64,000 bases of DNA from Lepisosteus oculatus. Its lineage: Eukaryota > Chordata > Actinopteri > Semionotiformes > Lepisosteidae. Of the stretch, positions 25,332-37,213 are shown piece after piece (the first letter of the stretch is position 1; the number at the start of each line of letters is the position of its first letter). The translations under genes were made by a program, and so were the position numbers. The stretch spans positions 17,435,444-17,499,443 of the forward strand of contig NC_090703.1 of NCBI RefSeq assembly GCF_040954835.1. The letters are read 5' to 3'. Under the pieces are notes generated by a model. It saw only the letters and a list, made by a program, of their open reading frames with translations, ran no database searches and had not been told where the DNA came from.

Positions 25332-27449
25332 TTAATTAAGAGGACACCAAAAAGGAGTATAATACTGCTCTCCCTCAACGTGTTTAAGAAAGGCATAGAA
25401 AATGTTCTTCTTTAGTTTCTGATCCATGTGTTTTACTGCTGCCACTTTTGTAATGTGAGCAATGTAGAGCATCCATACTTTATGAAATTCTGTTTTCATA
25501 CATCCTGGATATGTCCTGGTAATATCATCTTCAATGTTTAAGTACTCTTTGTAGTTTGTAAGGCCTTCAGTTTTAGTCTTTATATTTTCAACAATCTCAT
25601 AAATTGTAGGCAATGTTATATATTTTTCATCATTCACATGCTTTTTACGTTCCTTTAGAGGCTTAAACATTCTTTTTAGAAATTTGGAACTATCTGGTAT
25701 AGTTAAAATTAAATTGGCATTTTGTAGTAGATCATGTGCTTGTTGGAGTTCTTTGCTACTGTAATTATTCTTACAATGTTCACAATTTTTAGAAGTGCCT
25801 GACAATAAACAATGAAACAAGTGTTCGTCATTTTGTAGATGTGAAAAATAATTTTTGTACCCTGTAAAACCATAGTACTGGTCAAAACCAATAACTGAAG
25901 GAATTCCATAATCATCATACCATTTCTTGCAATAGGTATGAAGGAGGTCCATGCAAGAATGCTTTACTTTGTTGACAATACATGGGCTGTTCTTAGTGAA
26001 AATAACCACCATATCATCAGCACTAATCTTATGGTACTTTAAGAATATATCTGCTTTCTTACAAATGTATTCTTCTGTGTGGATTTTAGGTGCATTTCCT
26101 TCATTATTCAAATTTGCTTTTTTAAGATTACAAAAATCCACTAGATTACATTTTTCATTACTGCGATTATAGATTCCAATGAATCCATATTGGACATTTG
26201 TATCAATTTGTTTTGGTACTTTTTCTTTCAGTTTGTCAAAAGCTTTTAAGAGTGATGGGGAGTTAGTCAAATTTTTTATAAAAGATAATTCAGAATAAGT
26301 GTATTTATGCCTGATTTCCTTTCTGTCGATATTCTCAGCCTCTTGCCAGTAGATTTTGTACACTGTTGTTGGATATTTAGTGTTATTTTCGGTTGTATTA
26401 TGGGACTCAGAGCACAACCATTTAATTGAATTCGTTTTTGAATCTAAAATATGAAGATTATCATCCAATCTTATTTTTGCAGGACATCCTATTGTAACAT
26501 TTTCAGTCTTTGTCCAGAAGACGTTTAACTCCATTGTTAAATATTTTGTATTATATTGGGTTAATTTATTCCATTCATGACACAGTATTTTAACTGAGGT
26601 GGTTTTTGAGTTCAAAATCAAATCAAGATTATAGTCCAGTCTGATTTTTGCAAGACTTCCCAATGTAATATTTTCATCTTCTCTGCAAAATATCCAACGG
26701 AACTCTGTTGTTGGATATTTTGTATTATATGGGGGTAATTTATTGCATTCATGACATAATAATTTAACTGACATGGTTTTTGAGTTAAAAATCAAATCCA
26801 GATTATAATCCAGTCTGATTTTTGCAAGACTTCCCAATGTAATATTTTCATTTTCTCTGCAAAATATCCAACAGAACTCTGTTGTTGGATACTTTGTATT
26901 ATATTGGGTTAATTTATTGCATTCATGACACAATAATTTAACTGAGGTGGTTTTTGAATCTAAAATATTAAGACTGTTATCAGATTTGAATGTCTGAATG
27001 AGAGTTCCTATGTTGATATTGTTAGTTTGGTTACTGTTAATCTTACAAAAAGTATTTTTTTCTAAATAATTTGAAAAGGTTTCAGAACAGGTTTTCACAG
27101 AAATACTTTGAATGACATATTTCAGATGATACCAGTATAATTTAACAATCACAGTTAACTGATCATAAAATAATAAAAAGCAAGAAATTAGTCTAAATTG
27201 ACCACAAAAAGGCTTTTCTCCAGGTTGTGGGACCGGGACCAAAATTATATTATTGCAATGCTTATCTGCAAAAAGGTACCTGTCATTCAATTTCAATAAG
27301 ATGTGACTGTAGTTCCTTACAACAAGTTGTAGGTTGTAAGTTAAATGTGTCCAATTGTAGATCTTTGCATGGTCTTGGAATTGCTTATCTAAGTCAGTGG
27401 AAACAGTTTCTTTCTCTTTGCTTGGCAGTTCCATTTTGGATGTGCACAT
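25332..27449 (-). CDS. Repeat-containing, deaminase-like protein (705 codons, family unknown)
   Basis: An uninterrupted 705-codon ORF in a region where chance ORFs are under 130 codons. The start is the first ATG after an in-frame TGA; a second ATG lies five codons in. Residues ~1-160 are unassigned. Four tandem ~58-residue units follow (~164-375), each with DSKT/NSKT, a K-[IL]-L-C-H-E-[CW] core and a KIRLDYNLD segment. Residues ~385-535 carry IHTEEYICKKAD (His457, Glu459) and FTKNSPC-x8-C (Cys490, Cys499), then WYDDYGIPSVIGFDQYYGF. H-x-E plus PC-x(n)-C is the zinc and proton-shuttle signature of the cytidine-deaminase fold, so I infer a zinc-dependent deaminase domain; the 8-residue PC-to-C gap differs from the usual two to four of AID/APOBEC proteins. 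Two AATAAA signals lie about 90 nt past the stop (25236-25245). No signal peptide is obvious. Substrate and role are unknown. It could be a native single-exon gene or have a small 5' exon (see 27845-28028). Confidence 0.8.
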   Translation of the reverse strand: MCTSKMELPSKEKETVSTDLDKQFQDHAKIYNWTHLTYNLQLVVRNYSHILLKLNDRYLFADKHCNNIILVPVPQPGEKPFCGQFRLISCFLLFYDQLTVIVKLYWYHLKYVIQSISVKTCSETFSNYLEKNTFCKINSNQTNNINIGTLIQTFKSDNSLNILDSKTTSVKLLCHECNKLTQYNTKYPTTEFCWIFCRENENITLGSLAKIRLDYNLDLIFNSKTMSVKLLCHECNKLPPYNTKYPTTEFRWIFCREDENITLGSLAKIRLDYNLDLILNSKTTSVKILCHEWNKLTQYNTKYLTMELNVFWTKTENVTIGCPAKIRLDDNLHILDSKTNSIKWLCSESHNTTENNTKYPTTVYKIYWQEAENIDRKEIRHKYTYSELSFIKNLTNSPSLLKAFDKLKEKVPKQIDTNVQYGFIGIYNRSNEKCNLVDFCNLKKANLNNEGNAPKIHTEEYICKKADIFLKYHKISADDMVVIFTKNSPCIVNKVKHSCMDLLHTYCKKWYDDYGIPSVIGFDQYYGFTGYKNYFSHLQNDEHLFHCLLSGTSKNCEHCKNNYSSKELQQAHDLLQNANLILTIPDSSKFLKRMFKPLKERKKHVNDEKYITLPTIYEIVENIKTKTEGLTNYKEYLNIEDDITRTYPGCMKTEFHKVWMLYIAHITKVAAVKHMDQKLKKNIFYAFLKHVEGEQYYTPFWCPLN
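26325..26960 (-). repeat. Four in-frame tandem repeats inside the deaminase-like ORF
   Basis: The units begin at about 26960, 26786, 26612 and 26444 (minus strand), a period of 174 nt (58 codons), with the last junction at 168 nt and the last unit partial. Units 1 and 2 are nearly identical in DNA as well as protein, unit 3 is somewhat diverged and unit 4 strongly so. All indels keep frame, as expected for a translated repeat. Shared elements are SVKLLCHECNKL, NTKYPTTEF, ENITLGSLAKIRLDYNLD. Confidence 0.9.
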
Positions 27450-27844
27450 TTCAGAAAATGCAACAGCTCCGTTTACACATCAACCCCACTCATGCTGGTG
27501 AATTGTATTCAGTTGTTAGTCTTCGATATGATGTCCAGTACTTGAGTTAGGTCAGACGGTGACTGGTCTTCTCAGCTATGGTCAAAATAAAAGGAAGAAG
27601 TCTATAGATTTATAGCTTTATACTGTGGTTTAATGACGTAACTCATGCATTTCCAGTTGAAATAAAATTGTGGCACACAGGAATGTCAACCAAAAACCTT
27701 TAGGGGCATATATAAGCTTTGGACGTCCAAGATCTCCCCTCCAGGCAATTAATTGTACACAATTCAGTGCCAGTACAGTGATACAACATACATTTAGACA
27801 TAAGTAACAACATTTGTTACAGTATGTACAGAACATAGACCTAC

Positions 27845-28028
27845 CTAGGAGGCTGAATGTAGCGATGAGCTGTAAAATGTCCAGAGGTATGTTCCGGAGA
27901 TGAATCCCAATGTATTGCTGCTGATTGAAATTGGACAGCGAATCGAATTGGACAGTTGCCGCAGGCACACGATCACGCGGAGGGGATGGCTGTGGTCTCA
28001 GATGGGTTGCAGATATGTTTAAATACAT
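27845..28028 (-). CDS. Possible 5' exon of the deaminase-like gene (speculative)
   Basis: An open frame starts at an ATG (28026-28028) and runs 61 codons to a consensus donor (cctag|gtaggt) at 27844, ending in phase 1. A weak acceptor (cggag, exon from 27466) would join it in frame to the 705-codon ORF, bypassing the upstream TGA. Against this, the acceptor lacks a pyrimidine tract, the frame match has a one in three chance, and the encoded sequence (such as DSLSNFNQQQYIGIHLRNIP) matches nothing I know. It may be non-coding. Confidence 0.2.
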
Positions 28029-28029
28029 G

Positions 28030-31000
28030 TAAGAACAAAAAGAATTAGGTTAAGCAATCATATTTGCACATACTGTACCACAAGTTGTAAGATAAGATGA
28101 TTTTGTACAAGTGGATTTGAAATAACTATTAACCTACCATATATTGGGAATGGTAAAAAAAAACAACTTTTTATTCTGGGCAGGTGTAAATTATGAAATT
28201 ACAAAATCTTGATATTGGTTCGCTTGTGTTCTAGGGAGAACACAACAGCTTAACCCTAATAAATAATCAGGCAATCACTGATAAAGAAATAAAAATCAGG
28301 AATTCAGATGTCTCAATGTGCATGTGGAATTTTGTAAAACTTTGTTAAGGATAGGATACAAAAGAGAAAAGGTGAAGCAGCTAGATATGTACTGAGACCA
28401 TTTTTTGCTAATGTGTATTTTACTGTTCTTGAAGGACCTGTACTCCTATACGTACAGTCAGTGTACCTCTATTGTATTGTCATCTCACATACTGTATAGA
28501 GAATTTGCATTAAGGAACTTGAAAGCATGTCAATACAATACTGCATTAGTTAACAAATACATTTTTGTTGTCATTATATGAGTTGATACTACTGTTACAG
28601 TTATATTAAATATGTAGTGGATTGAAAAAAATATTAGCTTTTTAAATAATAAATTAAAAAACTAGCATTTTTCTCAAGGCTTTAGGATCTTACATACATT
28701 TTCTTCAATTGGTTTGAGCAATAATATAATGGATTGACAATTTGATTGATATTTTAGTATTTAAAAAACTACAATAAATGAAAATGGTCTTCTCTAATAA
28801 GTCCATATACTAATAAATGAAGAGTAAAGAGAACAGATTAACAAAAACTAAAAGAACATAATATAATAAACCCTTGATTCAACAGACTAATAGGGTGAAA
28901 GGGTGTCTGTTATTGCTGAATGTCTTTTAAATGATGAATGTTTTTCAGACAATAAACAGAAATATGTGAGAAAAAATGATTTATAAATACTGTATATATT
29001 CTTTGTGGATCAGTTTCAACATAGTGAAAATTGTTCCTGTGCTTTTTTATCATAAATACACAAGAACTTTATTTCATGTCACAAATATAGTGTATAAAAT
29101 TTGTTAAAGCAAATGAAACACAAACAACACCCATAACAATTGACCTTCTATTGGCACAATTGATATTTCTGAATTTTTATGTATGAATTTGTATTTAGTA
29201 CTTGTTTTACCATGTTCTATTACTTGTGAATTTTACAGTGCTTTTTTACATATTTTCAGTACTTTTGTGTATTTTCTAAAAGGATTTAGCAGAATTTGTC
29301 TGTTAAATTGGAACTATCTTAAAGGTAAGTTTGTTAAACTGAGGGTTTATTGTACACTGATTATAATTTACAACATTTACAGTATATGTCTATAAAAATC
29401 CAGTTTTTTACAGAACCAAATCTCAGTAACCCGGATATTGCCATGATAAAAAACCCAATAGTATCAGAAAGAGAGATTAAATAAGTAATAAGAATAAAGG
29501 CAAAGTAGTTGTTATACAATAAAAACTCCTACTCATGACCCTCACTTAAACCCTTCAAAACCATTGTCTACGCAGATACTAACCTGGTGGGAATCATTCT
29601 CCTTATGCCCAATGAATGGTCTGAAATACTGTACTACAGATAGGTTTCTTTTGCCTGGTGGATACAACAAATCATAAAACTATACCTCCCTTTGGCTTTT
29701 TAATTCGATCCCTTGAACCTACATTTCCTGATAAGTTTCTTTCTTTCAAGAGGAAGGCCTGAAGCGCTGGGCGTTTGATCTGTGCAAGATGGTGCCCACT
29801 CACATCGATGTGAATCATCATCGGAAGTAGAGAGAGTAGACAGCACAGAGCTGGCTGAACCTCTGATACAGTATATTGATGTGCTTATGTACAGCGACCT
29901 AGACCTTAGTATGCAATTTCATTACTATATAAGGGCATCTTATACAGTACACTGGTTCCGTCCATTTATACTTCTAACTGAAAGGGTTTGTGGCCTAGTA
30001 TGTCCATGTCACAGCTTTCCTTTGTCGGAAGATCAGAATGTAGATCAGAATGATGAGCGCCCATATAGTAATCTATATACAGTAGGTACTCTAAAAACCC
30101 CGTAACACATAATAACTTTTATATTTAAATACATTTTAATACTGAACTGATGTACTGTATTTAAATTCAGCCATAAGATATTTATTGACGGCTGTGACCG
30201 ATAAACCGTTTATTTGATTTTTTCTTGTGATTATCACATAGCCTTTTTTATAAAACCTGTTATAAAAATCTTTAAATATTGAAAGTCAGTTTTCATCATC
30301 ATGGATTTAGTCAGATCCTGTCCCTTGACTGCCAACACATACTTACACACCTCCCCTGCTTAAGGTATAACATTATTACATTATGTCTTAAGGAGCATTA
30401 GCTAATCACATTGCATAAAGCATAACATAATACATTTCTGATCATACATACTGTAATGACACTTAAAGGCTTTGCGGCTGATTGTAAGAGCAACACAGAT
30501 AAACTATTGTGTTCTGTTACGATAACCAACAGGAAGTTGAAAAAGTGTTAAAATGGCGACCTTTCTTTTTTTGATATAGTTTTGAAAACAGATTGTTTCT
30601 CAAATAAAAAACCCCAAGATATTGATAATGGCACAAATAAATTACCTTCCCTGTCCAACAGGTAGATTTTACAAAAACAAAATTTTGATTATTGAAAAAA
30701 TGTATTAAATACTGCTCACCACCTTAAGGCTTCATCAGTGTGAATCCCCAGAGCAAATCTCCAAGTGAAAATGGCGGTTCGGGCAGATACTGTCTTGTTC
30801 TGACTCATATTACAAATATGTACAGTAACTTCCGGGTTACAGTTATGGTTTTGTACTTTAACCACAAAACACACCCAAATACAGAATGAAGTGATGATGT
30901 TCCTGTCAGAGTTTTAATTAGAACAAAAAAATCTAGCTGCAAACAGTCAAAGGAGCAAAACTGATTTCACTAGGCCTCTAGTGTTTCTAACATTTCGTAT

Positions 31001-31560
31001 ATATATATAAATATATGTCCTCTGATGTAAATAATTAGTTTGTAGTTTCTAGGAAATTACATATATTTTAATTTTCAATATATTTTGCTTCTTTCCCAAG
31101 TGTGCAGAACATTGTTTAATAATTGGTCTTGTGGTTGTATACAGTATGTACTACCCTCTGGAATGGAAAATTAAAATGGGAGAGCCAGAAACTCTAATTT
31201 ACATTCGAAAATGCTGCAATTTAACTCAGCAACCTATTGTATCTCATGGCTCCCACTCAATAGCAAGTCTTTATTATAACAGTTGGAGAGATTTCATTCA
31301 AATCTGAGTTTCTGTTAGCAGGCTTTTGAAAGAGACTATGCTCCTAATTATTTATTGTCCTGCATATCCAGACATAATGTGCTTTAAAAGCATTTTTAGA
31401 TAGAGAAATGACAGTATGTGAAGCAGAATTTAACCTTTTCTGTGATATTTTTTCTTATTGTGTTTGACTGTTCAGACAACTATATTAGAACCCTGATCAT
31501 AAGCTCTCAGTTAGACCAGAGTAACATGTCAAGGTGGGATTTATTTCTAAAGGCCTACTG
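28030..31560. other. Intergenic, no gene seen
   Basis: AT-rich. A 107-codon plus-strand frame at 29782-30105 has no recognisable similarity or splice context and is not called. The promoter of the deaminase-like gene probably lies near 27.5-28.5 kb but shows no clear elements. Confidence 0.4.
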
Positions 31561-31584
31561 TTGTAAGCTTCTGTAAAAATTCAT

Positions 31585-31705
31585 CCAAATCTTCAGACTC
31601 ATATTTCCTGCTGTTGAGGAGGAAAGGGGTTTCTCAAGTCGCATATCATGTTTGTTGAACAAGGATAAGCTGCAGGCTATGCAAATTTTTAATCCTATTG
31701 AGTAA
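31585..31705 (+). pseudogene. Possible hAT transposase C-terminal fragment
   Basis: One frame reads FPAVEEERGFSSRISCLLNK then DKLQAMQIFNPIE and stops. The pattern of an E-R-x-F-S segment followed by a conserved L/M-rich helix resembles the hAT dimerisation region. It is only about 40 codons with no visible rest of the gene, so this is tentative. Confidence 0.35.
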
Positions 31706-34700
31706 TGGTACATGAGACTGAGAGAAAAATAGATATTTTGTTTGTTTCTAACTTTTTAGTTACTTAAGCTAAACAGACTGAAAGGTAACTCTTATTTGCA
31801 ACCTTTATTTTCTTTTAACATCTTTAAGGGTTGGGCTGAACAGAGATTTTCTTAAAGCCATTTTTTTTATACAGGTTTAAGTTCAAAGAATGTCTGTCAT
31901 CTCCCAATTGCTTTGAATGCAAAATACATCAAAGTCTTCTAAACTGGCCTGCATTAACCAAGTTTATTTTAGCTTTTGGCTCTTGTTTAGATTTAAATAT
32001 ATTAATACATTTTTTTTCTGGTTTCTTGTAGAATAGGAATTTCCCTTTTTGTATTAGAATTTTTATTTTTGCCAAGTTGTAGGAAATTGATGGTACAAAG
32101 TCTAATTTTCTAGAACAGATAATGCATAGCCAATTACTATGATGGAAAAAGGTAATATACAAAATATTGTTGTATTACAACATTCTTTTTGTAGACAAAG
32201 ATTATGCTTGTCAAATACTATAATTTCTTTTTGTTGCTTATCGTCATTCATATGTAAATGCCATCAGAGATGACCTTTCATATACACATGTATAGCCTCA
32301 CAAATTAATCTGTGACATTTATTAAGGCTTTCATCTGCTACTGCTACAGTATCTGAGGTAATTTAATTAACATAATTTCATTATCTTTTTTCACATTTCA
32401 GTTTGCTTGTTTTATAAAAACTGTGCACTAGAGAATTTATTTTCAGTAAACCTGATAAAGTATTCTCTGTGGCTGCTTCATTCATATTGATTCAATATTC
32501 ACCAAGGAAATGTTATTACCCATATAAATTATTTCTAAGAAAATGAATAATTTGCTTTTTTGTAGTTAATTGCTTAGATTTATCCAATATTCTATTCCAC
32601 TTTAAATGTAAAGTGTTCTTCTGTTTACATTTCTCCAAATGTGAACTTTACCAAAAATAAATTCTGGATTACTTAAATCCTCCTTTTAATGGAAGCAAGG
32701 AACTGAAATCGTTACTTTGAATAAAGGTGTCTTTTAAATGACAACTTACTGTATTTATATTAGGCAGTCTATGTATAAACCTTCACTGGATCTGTGATAT
32801 GGTGTAATTTTAAATTTGTAAGAATAACCTGACTAGATGCAACATTCCGATTTCATCTGGGGTCAGTATATCTTTTTTCCTTAATTAACATTTAAGCGAT
32901 TTGCTTTTAGTAATGTGCCTGTTAGTCACATCAGCCTGCTGTTATTAAATAGTTTATCCTCTTCTGTCATTTGGATCAGAGTTTTAATCTATTCTCTCAT
33001 GTTGGGATAAGAGTTTTGTTTTTAATTATTTTAAAATTCCAATGTCTCTGTAAACAATGTCTCAGTGGTTATTCCTACTGCCCTACGTCTGTGTACTCAC
33101 GGACATGTACAGTATATTAAATGTATTCTTCCTCAAATCGTGTTTTTAACCACATCTATACCAAAAGACGACAAAAGACGGTCAACAGCTGGGCATTAAT
33201 ATTTGGGCAGCATCCCAAACTATTCTATAATATGGCATTTTGTTGTCATACACATGTAACACTTGCAATGGAGTGTGCTGAAATTACAGTATGTACATTT
33301 AAAAATGACTGTACACTTAAGTTCTGGCTGCTAAATAAATATCCTACATGTTCTGCTGTGATAATGAGAGTGTAAAGCCCTTCTATACAAAATTACTAAA
33401 AGCTCATCTGAGATTAAAAGGTGTGTCCTTATTAATATTTCATATTACACTTTTTAAAAAAAAAGTGTTCATTTTAATATAGCACCAGGATGCTACTAGC
33501 AGACTGAAAAAGATCAAATTCTATGAAGCTCGTGTTTTTGGTATATTACGATATCTGCTATTGTAGTTTTTGCAAAATACTACCTTCCTTATCAAATTAT
33601 AGTGTCTCAAATTTGTCTAAAATTAAGACATTGCAGAACTTTAAGTCACAGAGCAAGTGGTTTGCCATCTTCTCAAATGTTTTTCTAAGACGATCAAATT
33701 AAACAACCTGAATGAGAATACTGTGGGGTATTTTAGAAGTACGTTTTTCATTTTTAATGGAAATGAATTCACAAATCCTCAAATAGGAATTCAAAATGAC
33801 AAAAGACAGACAACACAATCCGTTATATATTTTTTTTAATATTGTATGTATTGTATACACTTTCCATGAACCAAAATTACAACATTATATACAATACGTT
33901 TGTGGAAGAGGATAGCATAGATTTATATATACTTATAGACATAAAATTATTGTATAACAAATGTACATCACCTTAATAAATAAGAGAATTAAGTAAGGGT
34001 TTTAGTACCCAAGTTCAGTTGATATAATTAGGGTCCCAGCTACTTACAGATGAGAAATTTGGGTAAAAAAAGGAAAGCAACAGCATAGTGGCGATTTTAT
34101 TCAGTCCACCACTAGATCTGGAAATGTGTGTTCTAGTTGGTTTGCTAATATTTGTGGTTCAGAAGTCAGATGCTGTAAGTGGTTATCCATTGAATATGTC
34201 CTTAGAGGTGTAGGCTTTGTGGATGAAATGTTTCCTCAGTAAGATCCATCTTTCTAACCTATTTTTAGTGAAGATATAAGCTGTATTTCTTTTTACATCC
34301 TGAATAAATGAGAACCCACAATTTCAGGCAACAGACTGCAAAGCTGAAATGATTCACTTAATGACAGAATTAGATTTTGAACTTCCAGACAACATATGAC
34401 ATGCGTCATATTCTGTATTAGTAGAAAGCAGGCCTTCCTTTGTATCAGAAAAAAAAAACATTTTTCTCATTTCTCCTATTCATGTGAAGTAATGGCATTG
34501 GTTCTAAAATCCTTTAATTGTCTGGCTTTCATCGAAAGTTAGAGATGGCTCTTTCCTCTCCCCCTGAAACGTTGGCATGCTTTGACTAGGTTCAGTTAAT
34601 TTAAAGACAACAAAGTGGGTGTTTTGGAATGTATGGAGGGTTACCAGCCACTAGCAGTCTGATCAGAGGATATCAGATGAGAGGAAGGTTTTCTAGTTTT

Positions 34701-35845
34701 ATGTTTTGTTGAAGGGAATAATACCTTTGTGATTTTTAAATGTAACAGTATAAAATAACTAAAACAGACACTGAATTATTTTATGGGCCCTTCTGCCAGA
34801 GTCATTGTAGCTTTGAAGTGGCAGCTGGCAATGCTAATAATCCACTGACAACACCAACATTTGAGAAGCCATGGTAAATATTTTTATTAATGTATCTTCT
34901 CAAGTCCCTTAATAACAAGACATTTACGTCTGTACTGTAAATGTCTTTTAGTGGAACACAATGTAAGTGTTTGTCAACATACTGTGTGCAGTACAAAATT
35001 TATTTCAACTCAATATTTTACTTTATAAAGAAGGGTTTTTAAGAGGTACTCTTTGTTGTACACACCCAAGACGTTTTTCAAAATTCATATCTTGAATCTA
35101 CCATGCTGTGGTTGTCTTAAGATAGAGAAGTTAAATGATGATTTGTTTAATCTGTACCTGTATGTTTCAATTTTCCACCAGAAATTTCCTGATTCAAATC
35201 TGAATATTCAGCCAGGAAATTGGCATTATAAATACTTAAACTTAATGAAACCAGGTTTTTAGCAGGCAGGTTACACAGAGCCAAGTCAGTAATAATTAGC
35301 CACACATTTTCATGATTAACTGCAGCAGTGTCTGATGACCCAATTAAATCAATTTGTTTGACTTGGTAACTGCGGCCAGGTGGAATGAAGAGTAAAAGAT
35401 CTTGTGGAACTCCATAACAGATGCTGAAGAACTTTGAGATAGAAGACAGGTTAATGGCAGATATGTTATACTGAAAATTGGGCTGTGCCTTTTCATTATG
35501 AAAAAGTAAAGGACAACAGTATTTTGGGACTACAGTTGAGATTCCCCAGTTAATGGCAATTCTGATGCAATGTACACCCATTTTACAGATCTTGGAAGTA
35601 TCATCCAGTTTATTACCAGCAAAAAGAGATTACATCAGCAAAATTACCATCATCCTACCAGCACAAATGTTAATAGTAGAGGACTTTATCAAGTCCCGTT
35701 CCTATAACACTAATGACAATTTTCCTTCCCATTGTCTGCCTGCTAACCAGACAATATTTCTACAACATACAGTATATACATATTTTTCATTTGCTTGAAA
35801 AGGTAAAGGTCCAGTAAAATATCTATTTCAATAACTGTGCAATAG
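31706..35845. other. Intergenic, no gene seen
   Basis: AT-rich DNA. A 144-codon minus-strand frame (35147-35581) is long for chance but has no recognisable domain, splice support or repeat similarity. Confidence 0.4.
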
Positions 35846-35849
35846 GATT

Positions 35850-36050
35850 GCAGTTGTGACGGCCGCAGTTTTGCGCGGGCTCGTGCCCTCCGCCACCCGT
35901 TTCGTCCCGCAACACCTGGGGCGCCAACCCAGGTCTCCGGCATAACGCAACAGGGAACCAGCCGCATGAGCTAAAGGAGACCCTCCCTAGCCCAGGCAGC
36001 TGAGGGCACAGTGAGGGCGATGACGTCACCATATCAGAACTAGCTCTGCT
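35850..36050 (-). mobile_element. GC-rich tRNA-like element (SINE or tRNA pseudogene)
   Basis: A sharp ~200-bp GC- and CpG-rich patch in AT-rich DNA. On the minus strand tagctcatgcgg (35962-35973) fits an RNA polymerase III box A and gggttggcgcc (35920-35930) a box B, spaced by about 31 nt as in tRNA genes. The cloverleaf looks imperfect, so a tRNA-derived SINE or tRNA pseudogene is likelier than a working tRNA. Confidence 0.5.
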
Positions 36051-36061
36051 ACACAATGGCA

Positions 36062-37213
36062 TTTAAATCGTGGTTTGCTTAAGCCTGTCAGGGCAATTCT
36101 GTTGACTTGTCAGAAATATTACTTTTACTTGCATCTAAACCTCCACCTCTAATGGAGGACTTATTATATATGTCTCAAACTGCTGTGCATATCTGGCAGA
36201 TGACTGTGAGGCGTAAAGACAAGAAATAATATTTCAGAATTAAAAAAAGTTTTATATTAAATTGTCAAACCTTTAAGAAGGCCAGATTGTAGGCCTAAAT
36301 GTTGCTACAGTAAAAAAAAATTGTCCTTTTTTCATCACAGAAGATTAAAGCATGGTCAAGTTGCAGGTCCATGTTATATACACATAACATCTTAAATTAA
36401 ATGAGAAACTTTTCACATCACGGCAGTTTAATGTCAAAAATACAAAACAAAAGGGAATGAGCATATTTGTACATTCTTATTTTCCAATTATTTTTTCTTA
36501 GGGTTTAACAGTATGACCATAAAGGTTTCTTTCTTTTTTTTCTCCCTAAAATGTTTCTGCATCTGATATATTATCTGAAATATTAGTTGTCACTACACAA
36601 CAAAATTTACTTAAAAAGATGCCTTAAATTCACAATGAAAACTGTAATAGAATAACAAGTGAAACTTTTTTGCTCACAACAGTTTTTTTTTCCTCTCTAG
36701 CCTCATGTGCAAGAGGTTTGTCCTTTATCTTTTAAGATGTAAGTGATGGTTAAGCCAAAGTTTCTTAAATTACAGGCAACGTGACTGCAAAACATCTTGA
36801 TAAATTATGTCAGTTCTCTGGGTACAGCAACTTATGTAAATAGTGGTAGGGTAATATCTGTCCATGATATGAGAAATAAAGGAATAAAAACAAAGTAAGG
36901 GGCAAAATAAGGAGATTGCACAACAAGGTATGAAACAATGACATTATTAAGGTGCTTGCTTTCCTTGATTAATTATCAGTAAATTTCACAGGCACACAAG
37001 TTTGAGCAAAAACAAATGAACTCCTCTGAGAATATCTTTGCATTAGGGAAAAACAACACCTCAATGCAAGCTAACCAAGTAAGAATAAAACAATGGTTCT
37101 AATGAACTGAGGACCTGTTTTTTACTGAGGGCAATCCACGTTATTTCATTGTTTTAAAAAGTACATGATTTTTTAAAGTGATAATTAAAATGTTAACTCA
37201 AGTTTCAAAGTAT
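36062..37213 (-). other. Region downstream of the plekhg3 stop (3' UTR and flank)
   Basis: AT-rich, no ORF. The plekhg3 3' UTR must begin at 37213 and run downward, but I could not choose a poly(A) site with confidence. Confidence 0.5.

Noticed and set aside
29782..30105. 107-codon plus-strand ORF
   Set aside because: No similarity or conserved motif recognised, and no gene context.
35147..35581. 144-codon minus-strand ORF
   Set aside because: No recognisable domain, biased composition or splice support; length alone is not enough in this much DNA.
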